Assembly: GCF_900323885.1 (NCBI RefSeq)
Contig: NZ_OOHJ01000022.1
Coordinates: 186,001 to 250,000, forward strand
Reading direction: 5' to 3'
DNA length: 64,000 bases
From: [Actinomadura] parvosata subsp. kistnae
GTDB lineage: Bacteria > Actinomycetota > Actinomycetes > Streptosporangiales > Streptosporangiaceae
Position numbers and translations under genes: made by a program
The notes under the pieces: model-generated
The model's database searches: none
Seen by the model: only the letters and a program-made list of their open reading frames with translations
What the model was told of the DNA's origin: nothing
Shown here: positions 43,719-50,752 of the stretch, piece after piece
How the letters are laid out: the number at the start of each line of letters is the position of its first letter
Numbering within the stretch: the first letter of the stretch is position 1

Positions 43719-45143
43719 GTGTTCAACTCCGCCGACGACGTCCTGAAGTTCATCAGTGACGAAGGGGTGCAGTTCGTCGATGTCAGGTTCACCGACCTGC
43801 CGGGGACGACGCACCACTTCACCTTCCCGGTTGAAAACTTCAGCGCGAGCGTCTTCACCGACGGACTCATGTTCGACGGCTCGTCGATCCGCGGCTTCCA
43901 GCAGATCCACGAGTCCGACATGCTCCTGCTGCCCGACCCGTCCAGCGCCGTGGTGGACCCGTTCCGCCAGCACAAGACGCTCAACCTGAACTTCTTCGTG
44001 CACGACCCGCTGACGGGCGAGGCCTACAGCCGCGACCCGCGCAACGTCGCCCGCAAGGCGGAGGAGTACCTCAAGGGCACGGGCATCGCCGACACGGTGT
44101 ACTTCGGCCCGGAGGCCGAGTTCTACATCTTCGACGACGTCCGCTTCGAGACGAAGCAGAACGCCGGCTACTACTACATCGACTCCATCGAGGGCGCCTG
44201 GAACACCGGCAAGGCCACCGAGGGCGGCAACCTCGGTTACAAGCCGCGCTACAAGGGCGGCTACTTCCCCGTCCCGCCGATGGACCACTTCACCGACCTG
44301 CGCTCGGAGATGGTGCGCAACCTCATCGAGGTCGGCATCGACGTCGAGATGCAGCACCACGAGGTCGGCACGGCCGGTCAGGCGGAGATCGACTTCAAGT
44401 TCGGCACGCTGCTGAAGACGGCCGACAACCTCATGCTCTACAAGTACGTGATCAAGAGCACGGCGCTGGAGTACGGCCACACGGTCACGTTCATGCCCAA
44501 GCCGATCTTCGGTGACAACGGCTCCGGCATGCACTGCCACCAGTCGCTGTGGAAGGACGGCTCGCCGCTCTTCTACGACGAGGTCGGCTACGCGGGCCTG
44601 TCCGACACCGCCCGCTACTACATCGGCGGCCTGCTCAAGCACGCGCCGTCGCTGCTGGCGTTCACCAACCCGACGGTCAACTCCTACCACCGGCTGGTGC
44701 CGGGCTACGAGGCGCCGGTCAACCTGGTCTACTCGCAGCGCAACCGCTCGGCCTGCGTGCGCATCCCGATCACGGGCTCCAACCCGAAGGCCAAGCGCAT
44801 CGAGTTCCGCGTCCCCGACCCGTCGTGCAACCCGTACTTCGCGTTCTCGGCGATGCTGATGGCCGGCATCGACGGCATCCGCAACAAGATCGAGCCGCCG
44901 GAGCCGGTCGACAAGGACCTCTACGAGCTGCCGCCCGAGGAGGCCCGCAACATCCCGCAGGTGCCTGGCTCGCTCACCGACGTGCTCAACGCGCTGGAGA
45001 GCGACCACGACTACCTGCTCGAAGGCGGCGTGTTCACGCCTGACCTGATCGAGACGTGGATCTCGTACAAGCGGGAGAACGAGGTCGACCCGATCCGGCT
45101 GCGCCCGCACCCGCACGAGTTCGAGTTGTACTACGACGTGTAG
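43719..45143 (+). CDS. glnA: Glutamine synthetase type I
   Basis: 474-aa GSI-beta enzyme that makes glutamine from glutamate and ammonium. MFDGSSIRGF, the NGSGMHCHQSL ATP/ammonium site, and the adenylylation tyrosine in KDLYELPPEE (Tyr402) are present, so it can be controlled by GlnE encoded 5.6 kb away. GTG 43719 follows GGGAGG and gives the standard VFNSADDVL start. Transcription likely controlled by GlnR. Confidence 0.98.
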   Translation: MFNSADDVLKFISDEGVQFVDVRFTDLPGTTHHFTFPVENFSASVFTDGLMFDGSSIRGFQQIHESDMLLLPDPSSAVVDPFRQHKTLNLNFFVHDPLTGEAYSRDPRNVARKAEEYLKGTGIADTVYFGPEAEFYIFDDVRFETKQNAGYYYIDSIEGAWNTGKATEGGNLGYKPRYKGGYFPVPPMDHFTDLRSEMVRNLIEVGIDVEMQHHEVGTAGQAEIDFKFGTLLKTADNLMLYKYVIKSTALEYGHTVTFMPKPIFGDNGSGMHCHQSLWKDGSPLFYDEVGYAGLSDTARYYIGGLLKHAPSLLAFTNPTVNSYHRLVPGYEAPVNLVYSQRNRSACVRIPITGSNPKAKRIEFRVPDPSCNPYFAFSAMLMAGIDGIRNKIEPPEPVDKDLYELPPEEARNIPQVPGSLTDVLNALESDHDYLLEGGVFTPDLIETWISYKRENEVDPIRLRPHPHEFELYYDV

Positions 45144-45153
45144 TCGTCCCGTC

Positions 45154-45187
45154 ACGGCCCGGCATCCCACGAGGTGCCGGGCCGTTT
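45154..45187 (+). terminator. Terminator after glnA
   Basis: Eleven-base perfect stem (45154-45164 with 45175-45185), loop 10, followed by TT. Confidence 0.88.
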
Positions 45188-45253
45188 CGCGTTGAGGGAG
45201 GGCCCCATAGGGTGTGATGATCGCGAGATGACTCCCAGTCGAACGGATGAGAC

Positions 45254-46204
45254 ATGACCCCCTCCTCGCCGCTCACCCGCAGGGGCCTGCTCAAGCTCGG
45301 CGCCGGTGTCGCCGCCACCACCGCGCTGGCGCCCGTGAGTGCCGCCTCCGCCGCCGAGGGCCGCTTCGAGCTGACCGCCCCGTCGACGTCCCTGATCTGG
45401 CGCAAGGCCCTCCAGGACGAGACGGTCCTGCAGTCGTTCGCCATCGACAACGCCCACGGCCACATCTACACCGTCCAGGTCAAGAACGGCGCCGGCTCCG
45501 ACGCGGCCGGCCACCTGTGCCTGACCAAGCTCAGCCTGACGGGCTCGATCCTCGGCCACATGTACCTCATGGGCTTCGGCCACGGCGTCCAGATCGGCGT
45601 GGAGCCGTCGGGCTCGGCCGCCTACCTGTGGACGGAGACCGACGGGGTGCCCGTGGAGAACAGCTCGCGGGGCACCCGGCTGTGCCGCTTCAAGTTCGTC
45701 AACGGGCAGACGCTGACCACGTCGTCGTCGGCGCTCACCAAGTACTCCCTCGTGCCGGGCGCCACCAACACGACGTGCACGATCGACCCGTCCACCGACC
45801 GGCTGGTGACGCGCTACTGGAGTGAGGGCTCGTTCAGGTTCGCGGTGTTCCCGCTGGCGTCGGTCAAGGCGGGCGCGCCCGAGAAGCTGCACGACATCGC
45901 CCAGCCCGCCGGCCTGGGCACCTTCCAGGGCTACGCCGCCTACGGGAACTTCGTCTACATCCTGACCGGCAACTCCTACGACATCAGCCCGCCGCCCGGC
46001 AACACGTACATCACCTGCCTCGACCTGCGCACCGGCGAGCAGGTGCAGCGGGCCAGGAGCGTGGCGGGCCAGTCGCTGAACTACCGGGAGCCGGAGGGCA
46101 TGGGCATCCAGATCGTGTCGGGGGCGCCCCGGCTGTGCCTGGGCCTGGCCTCCGAGCCGGGGCCGCGGCTGGCCAGCATCTTCTACAAGAGCGAGCTGAT
46201 CTGA
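45254..46204 (+). CDS. Tat-exported TagC-like beta-propeller protein
   Basis: 316-aa protein with a Tat signal (TRRGLLKLG, then an Ala-rich stretch to about residue 34). The mature part has repeated propeller-like strands (HIYTVQVKNGAG, AAYLWTETDG, GYAAYGNFVYILTGN) like the P68 RBP/TagC-like family found in actinobacteria. Presumed extracytoplasmic; role unknown. Confidence 0.75.
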   Translation: MTPSSPLTRRGLLKLGAGVAATTALAPVSAASAAEGRFELTAPSTSLIWRKALQDETVLQSFAIDNAHGHIYTVQVKNGAGSDAAGHLCLTKLSLTGSILGHMYLMGFGHGVQIGVEPSGSAAYLWTETDGVPVENSSRGTRLCRFKFVNGQTLTTSSSALTKYSLVPGATNTTCTIDPSTDRLVTRYWSEGSFRFAVFPLASVKAGAPEKLHDIAQPAGLGTFQGYAAYGNFVYILTGNSYDISPPPGNTYITCLDLRTGEQVQRARSVAGQSLNYREPEGMGIQIVSGAPRLCLGLASEPGPRLASIFYKSELI

Positions 46205-46208
46205 CGGG

Positions 46209-46913
46209 TCAGGCCGGGAACTCGAAGCGGGGCGCGGCCGGGGTCAGGATCGCCGACTTCGGGGTGACGGGCCAGAGCGTGTTGAGCTCGTCGGCGAGCG
46301 TGGCCACCAGCGCCTCGACGTCGGCGGCGGCGGTGTCGTGCAGCGCCTCCGCGACGATCAGCACGTTGGCCGTGCTGTCACGCACGGCCGAGTGGCCGCT
46401 CTGGCGGTTGGTCCAGCGGCGGGCGTGCGCCCGGCCGGCCGCGTCGGCGAAGATCACCTCGCCGGCGGGCGGCTGCTCCGTCGCGCCGCCGAAGGTCATG
46501 TACGTCTCGTCGCCCGCGGCGTACCGGACCTCGACGTGGGAGGTGATGCGGGAGACGTCGAAGACGGCGATGGGGACGGCGTAGGCGATGGACACCGCGT
46601 TGCACAGGTCGATCAGGGGGTGCAGGCGCGGCAGCGCGCCTTCCTTCCTGAAGCGGCGCAGCAGCGCCTCGGAGGCGCACCGGTATTGGGTCGGCTTGAG
46701 CCCCATGCGGGCGAAGGTGCGCCGCCACGCCTGGATCTCCGGCAGGTCGCTCTCGGAGGCGCCGGCCAGCCGGGCGGCAGCCCGCTCGGCGTGGGCGGCG
46801 ATGCGCGCCCCCGCGTCGGCGTCGGGGGTGATGCCCTCGGCGTAGAGGGCCGCGGGGACGAGCTCGGGGAAATCGCGCCAGATGTCGCTCGAATGCTGGA
46901 AGAACACGTGCAC
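46209..46913 (-). CDS. B3/4 domain protein
   Basis: 234-aa soluble protein with the B3/B4 fold otherwise found in phenylalanyl-tRNA synthetase beta (RRTFARMGLKPTQYRCASEALLRR, then LIDLCNAVSIAYAVP and the C-terminal GHSAVRDST). Stand-alone members may edit or bind aminoacyl groups. Ends 4 nt from the convergent propeller gene; MFS gene lies upstream. Confidence 0.85.
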   Translation of the reverse strand: MHVFFQHSSDIWRDFPELVPAALYAEGITPDADAGARIAAHAERAAARLAGASESDLPEIQAWRRTFARMGLKPTQYRCASEALLRRFRKEGALPRLHPLIDLCNAVSIAYAVPIAVFDVSRITSHVEVRYAAGDETYMTFGGATEQPPAGEVIFADAAGRAHARRWTNRQSGHSAVRDSTANVLIVAEALHDTAAADVEALVATLADELNTLWPVTPKSAILTPAAPRFEFPA

Positions 46914-46938
46914 CCCATCGTCGTGGCCGCTGAGCCTC

Positions 46939-48180
46939 TCACGATACTCCGATCACCGCGCGGCGGGCGGCAACGGCGTACCCGGCGCAGGTCAGCGCCG
47001 CCAGGACGGCCGCCGTCAGCAGGGGCTGACCGATGACGCCCATGACCGCGACGCCGAGCGTGGCGCCGACCTGGCGGAAGGCGTTCAGCACGCCGCCGGC
47101 GGTGCCGGCCGTGCCGGGCGGGGCGCTGTTGACCATCCCGGCCATGAGGGCGGGCAGCACGAAGGACAGGCCGAAGCCCAGCACCACGAGCCAGGGGATG
47201 AGCACGTCGGTGAGCGCGGTGCCCGCCAGGCCGGCCGCGATGAGGGCCAGGCCGCCGAGGATGGGCGGGCGCGGGCCGTAGCGGGCCACGAGGCGGCCGG
47301 TGAGCAGCGGGTTCACCGTCATGGGCAGCGTCAGCGGCAGGAACGCGAGCCCGGCGGCCATCGGGCTGAGGTGCTGGGTGTCCTGGAGGAGCAGGGTCAG
47401 CACGAACAGGGCGCCGGAGAAGGCGAAGTTGGCCACCGTGCCGGCGAGCAGCTCCGGCCAGGTGGCGGCGAGCAGGCCGCCGGGCAGGGCGGGGGCGTGG
47501 CTGCGCCGCTCGGCCAGCACCAGGGCGGCCAGGACGGGCAGGGCCAGCAGGGCCGCCACGGGGGCTGCGTCGATCAGCGCCTCGGCGACCAGGCCGAGCA
47601 GGGCGCAGGCCAGCACCTGGACCCACCAGTCGATCATGCGGCTGCCGCGCGGCGAGGTGACCTTGCGCATGGCCAGCAGGCTGATCAGGGCGATGGGCGG
47701 GTTGAGCAGGAAGACGGCGCGCCAGCCGTACAGGTCGACGAGGACGCCGCCGAGCAGCGGGCCGGCCGCCAGCGCGCTGCCGGTGATGGCCGCCCACAGG
47801 CCGGTGGCGCGGGCCCGGGCGGCGGGCTGCGGGAACATCTCGGCGAGCAGGCCGAGCGAGCCGCCCGTGCACAGCGCGCCCGCCACCCCGAGCAGGGCGC
47901 GCAGGCCGATCAGCACACCCAGGTTCGGGGCGGCGGCGCTGAGCAGCGAGATCACGCCGAACGACGCCACGCCGAGCTTGAAGACGCGGGCCGCGCCGTA
48001 CCGGTCGGCGACCGCTCCCCCGGTGAGCAGGCAGGCGGCGAAGGCGACCGTGTACGCGTTGACCGCCCACTGCTGGCCGGCCAGCGAGCCGCCGAGCGAT
48101 TCCCGCAGATCGGGCAAGGCGATCGTCAGGACGGTGGTGTCGAGGATCACCAGGAAGTAGGCGAGGGAGAAACCGAACAT
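46939..48180 (-). CDS. MFS drug/metabolite exporter, DHA2-like
   Basis: 413-aa major facilitator with 12 or more helices. Motif A-like GGAVADRYGAARV and an antiporter motif C region (GPLLGGVLVDLYGWR) point to an exporter. Divergent from the LysR gene across about 84 nt, which suggests LysR control. Substrate unknown. Confidence 0.9.
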   Translation of the reverse strand: MFGFSLAYFLVILDTTVLTIALPDLRESLGGSLAGQQWAVNAYTVAFAACLLTGGAVADRYGAARVFKLGVASFGVISLLSAAAPNLGVLIGLRALLGVAGALCTGGSLGLLAEMFPQPAARARATGLWAAITGSALAAGPLLGGVLVDLYGWRAVFLLNPPIALISLLAMRKVTSPRGSRMIDWWVQVLACALLGLVAEALIDAAPVAALLALPVLAALVLAERRSHAPALPGGLLAATWPELLAGTVANFAFSGALFVLTLLLQDTQHLSPMAAGLAFLPLTLPMTVNPLLTGRLVARYGPRPPILGGLALIAAGLAGTALTDVLIPWLVVLGFGLSFVLPALMAGMVNSAPPGTAGTAGGVLNAFRQVGATLGVAVMGVIGQPLLTAAVLAALTCAGYAVAARRAVIGVS

Positions 48181-48184
48181 GCCC

Positions 48185-48198
48185 TTCAGCCTGCTGAA
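48185..48198. promoter_or_regulatory. 14-bp palindrome between MFS and LysR genes
   Basis: TTCAGC-CT-GCTGAA, perfect, in the short divergent region. Could be a LysR-type site (T-N11-A geometry is met); target is inferred only from position. Confidence 0.45.
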
Positions 48199-48264
48199 AC
48201 GCGGTGCCCTGGCTCAACAGGCGCTGCCGCAGGGAGCATTCGGGAAAGCCTTATGCTGGTTCGC

Positions 48265-49095
48265 ATGGAGTTGCGGCAGTTGAAGGGGTTCGTGGCGGTG
48301 GCCACGTCCGGCTCCGTCACGGCGGCCGCCAATGACCTGGGCCTGGCTCCCGCCTCGGTGTCGGAGCAGGTGCGCAGGCTGGAGGCCGGGCTCGGCGTCG
48401 CGCTCTTCGAGCGTACGGCGCGCGGCATGCGGCTGACCGAGCCGGGCACGGCGCTGCTCGCGCGGGCGCAGGGCCTGCTCGACCACGCCGACGAGGTGCG
48501 GCGGGCCGTGACGGGCGCGCGCCGGCGGGTGCGCATCGGCGCGCTGGAGATGCTGGCCGCCGCCAAGCTGCCCGCCGTGATCCGCCGCCTGGCCGAGCGC
48601 CGCCCCGACCTCGACGTGAGCGTGGAGTCGCGCACCCGGCAGTCGCTGCTGGACGCGGTGGCGGGCGGGCGGCTGGACGCCGCGCTGCTGCTGGACCTCG
48701 GCGACCGGGTCGGCGGGCTGGGGTTCGCCCGGCCGGCCGGGATGGACCACGTGGACGTGGGCGAGGTGCGGCTGTCGCTGGTGGCGGCGCCCGACGGCGA
48801 CCGGGAGCCGCTGCTGGTCAGCCCGTCGGGCTGCTCGATCCGGCTGGCGGCCGATCAGCTGTTCGGCGCGGAGGTGCCGCGCAGGGAGCTGTCCAGCATC
48901 ACCACCGCCCGCGAGTGGTCCAGGCAGGGGCTGGGCGCGGCGCTGCTGCCGGACTTCGCGCTGGGCTCCGACCTCGACTCGGGGGCGCTGGTGGAGCTGG
49001 GCCTCGACGCGCCCGCGCTGGCGCTGCGGCTGGTGTGGATGCGGGAGCGCGAGCCGTCCCTGCGCGACGTCCTGTACGCCCTGAGCGCCTCTTGA
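48265..49095 (+). CDS. LysR-family transcriptional regulator
   Basis: 276-aa LysR regulator, a little shorter than usual. HTH at residues 1-60 (FVAVATSGSVTAAANDLGLAPASVSEQVRRLE), effector domain from about 90. ATG 48265 (MELRQLKGF) is the family start; ATG 48253 is possible. Probably controls the divergent MFS gene. Confidence 0.93.
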   Translation: MELRQLKGFVAVATSGSVTAAANDLGLAPASVSEQVRRLEAGLGVALFERTARGMRLTEPGTALLARAQGLLDHADEVRRAVTGARRRVRIGALEMLAAAKLPAVIRRLAERRPDLDVSVESRTRQSLLDAVAGGRLDAALLLDLGDRVGGLGFARPAGMDHVDVGEVRLSLVAAPDGDREPLLVSPSGCSIRLAADQLFGAEVPRRELSSITTAREWSRQGLGAALLPDFALGSDLDSGALVELGLDAPALALRLVWMREREPSLRDVLYALSAS

Positions 49096-49101
49096 CCGCT
49101 C

Positions 49102-49629
49102 TCAGGGCCGCTTGAGCCGGTAGAGCACGTGCCGCCGCAGCGGGCTGCCCTCGGGCACCCGGGGATGGTCGAAGTCCTCGGCCGGATCCCTCGTCATGCC
49201 GAGCCGGCGCATCACCGCCTGGGAGCGCACGTTGGACGCGGCGGTCATCGAGATGATGCCGTCGAGCCCGGCCTCCTCGAAGGCGTACCGGGCGGCCCGT
49301 CTGGCGGCCTCGATCGCGTACCCGTGGCCCCACGCCGGGCGCGCCAGCCGCCAGCCGATCTCCACGGCGGGCAGGAAGGGCGCCTCGAAGGTCTGCAGCG
49401 CGAGCCCGGCGAAGCCGATGAACGCCCCGCTCTCCCGCACCTCCAGCGCCCACAGCCCGTAGCCGAGCCGGTCGAACTGCTCCTCGATCCGGTCCACCAT
49501 CGCATCGCTCTGCGCCCGGGTGAGCGGGGCCGGGAAGTGCTCCATCACCTCGGGATCGGCGTTCATGGCCGCGAAGGGCTCCTTGTCCGCCTCGCGCCAT
49601 CGGCGCATGATCAGCCGTTCCGTCTCCAT
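49102..49629 (-). CDS. GNAT-family N-acetyltransferase (RimJ-like)
   Basis: 175-aa GNAT: starts METERLIMRRW, acetyl-CoA loop near RPAWGHGYAIEAARRAARYAFEE, then SNVRSQAVMRRLGM. Acceptor unknown. Ends 6 nt from the convergent LysR gene. ATG 49629 is the family-typical start. Confidence 0.92.
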   Translation of the reverse strand: METERLIMRRWREADKEPFAAMNADPEVMEHFPAPLTRAQSDAMVDRIEEQFDRLGYGLWALEVRESGAFIGFAGLALQTFEAPFLPAVEIGWRLARPAWGHGYAIEAARRAARYAFEEAGLDGIISMTAASNVRSQAVMRRLGMTRDPAEDFDHPRVPEGSPLRRHVLYRLKRP

Positions 49630-49661
49630 CCGGCCCAGGGTACGCGCCCGGGGGCGTCCGC

Positions 49662-50705
49662 TCAGCGCCGCGACTTGATGCCGGTGATGCGCCGGAACAC
49701 GTCCCACCAGAACGGCGCCCCGAACAGCAGCGCCACGTACGTCAGCAGGAAGCCCGGCCAGTGGCTCGGCGTCGTGATCCGGCCCCACCAGACCGGGAAG
49801 TTGCCCTGCACGCTCGGGTCGCCCTGCGCCGGGATCGACACGCTGACCATCGCCTGCCCCATCAGCTTCACCAGGGCGGGCTCGCTCAGCAGCTCCGTCA
49901 CGCACGGCACCGGGTCGCCGCCCGTGCACTGCTGCTTCAGCTCGTTGTACGCGTCGGGCCCCGCCTCCGTCACGGCCGTCACCGAGGCGCGGAAGGCGTT
50001 GTCGCGCAGCAGCGTCTTGGCGTACTCGAAGCCGTCCATGGAGAACAGCAGCGTCACCACGACGCCCAGCAGGGCCACCGCCCACTTGACGTAGCGGCGG
50101 TAGAGCATGGACAGCCGCTGCATCTCGCCGTCGAACCAGGTCTCCACCCCCTTCCTGAACCGGTCGAGGTCGCCCTGCGCGCTCTCCCACACGCCCTTCA
50201 GGTGGCCGTAGAGCGGGCTGTCGATGCGCTGCAGCTTGTTGAGGAACTCGGGGATGTTCCCGTTCTCGGTCGCGGCCAGCTCCATCACGGCCACCGCGAA
50301 CCGCTCCGGCGGGATGTTCGCGATGCTCGTCCTGCCGCGCTTGCGGTGGTCGATCTCCCGTACCCGCGCGTACAGGAGGTTCATCATGGAGTCGCTGGTC
50401 TTCGTCGCGGGCATCTCGCCGGGGTCGGCGGGCGCCGGCTGGTTGCTGTGCTTCGGACGGGGGTCGGGGCCGAACGGCAGCGCGACCAGCACGTCACGGA
50501 GGCTGCCGGGCAGCCACGACGGCGCCTTGTCCCCGACTCCGTCCAGGGTGTCCCTGAGGTAGGCCCACAGGAACTTGCTGCGGATGGACAGCACCCGCAC
50601 GAACGCCTCGTTGAGGCCGCTCACCAGCAGCGACAGCAGCAGGAACGCCACCACCAGGCCGAGGGCCAGATCCACGTATACGGATAACACCGCGCCTTGA
50701 TACAC
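49662..50705 (-). CDS. Hypothetical membrane protein
   Basis: 347-aa protein. Helix near residues 8-30, a soluble region (35-200) with KFLWAYLRDTLDGVG and SPLYGHLKGVWESAQGDLDRFRKGVETWFDGEMQRLS, a second helix (about 210-225), an extracytoplasmic loop with two cysteines, and a last helix (about 318-335). No family recognised with certainty. The start GTG 50705 lies inside a perfect inverted repeat; GTG 50690 is an alternative. Confidence 0.7.
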   Translation of the reverse strand: MYQGAVLSVYVDLALGLVVAFLLLSLLVSGLNEAFVRVLSIRSKFLWAYLRDTLDGVGDKAPSWLPGSLRDVLVALPFGPDPRPKHSNQPAPADPGEMPATKTSDSMMNLLYARVREIDHRKRGRTSIANIPPERFAVAVMELAATENGNIPEFLNKLQRIDSPLYGHLKGVWESAQGDLDRFRKGVETWFDGEMQRLSMLYRRYVKWAVALLGVVVTLLFSMDGFEYAKTLLRDNAFRASVTAVTEAGPDAYNELKQQCTGGDPVPCVTELLSEPALVKLMGQAMVSVSIPAQGDPSVQGNFPVWWGRITTPSHWPGFLLTYVALLFGAPFWWDVFRRITGIKSRR

Positions 50706-50744
50706 CCACGCCGTGTATCAGCGCAATGACGCACGGCATTGCGC
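50698..50744. promoter_or_regulatory. Two adjacent perfect inverted repeats
   Basis: First: TGATACAC (50698-50705) with GTGTATCA (50713-50720), spacer 7, covering the start of the membrane protein gene. Second: GCGCAATG (50721-50728) with CATTGCGC (50737-50744), spacer 8, just after the glnE stop. The second may be the glnE terminator, the first an operator or 5' hairpin. Confidence 0.65.
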
Positions 50745-50752
50745 GGAAGGGG

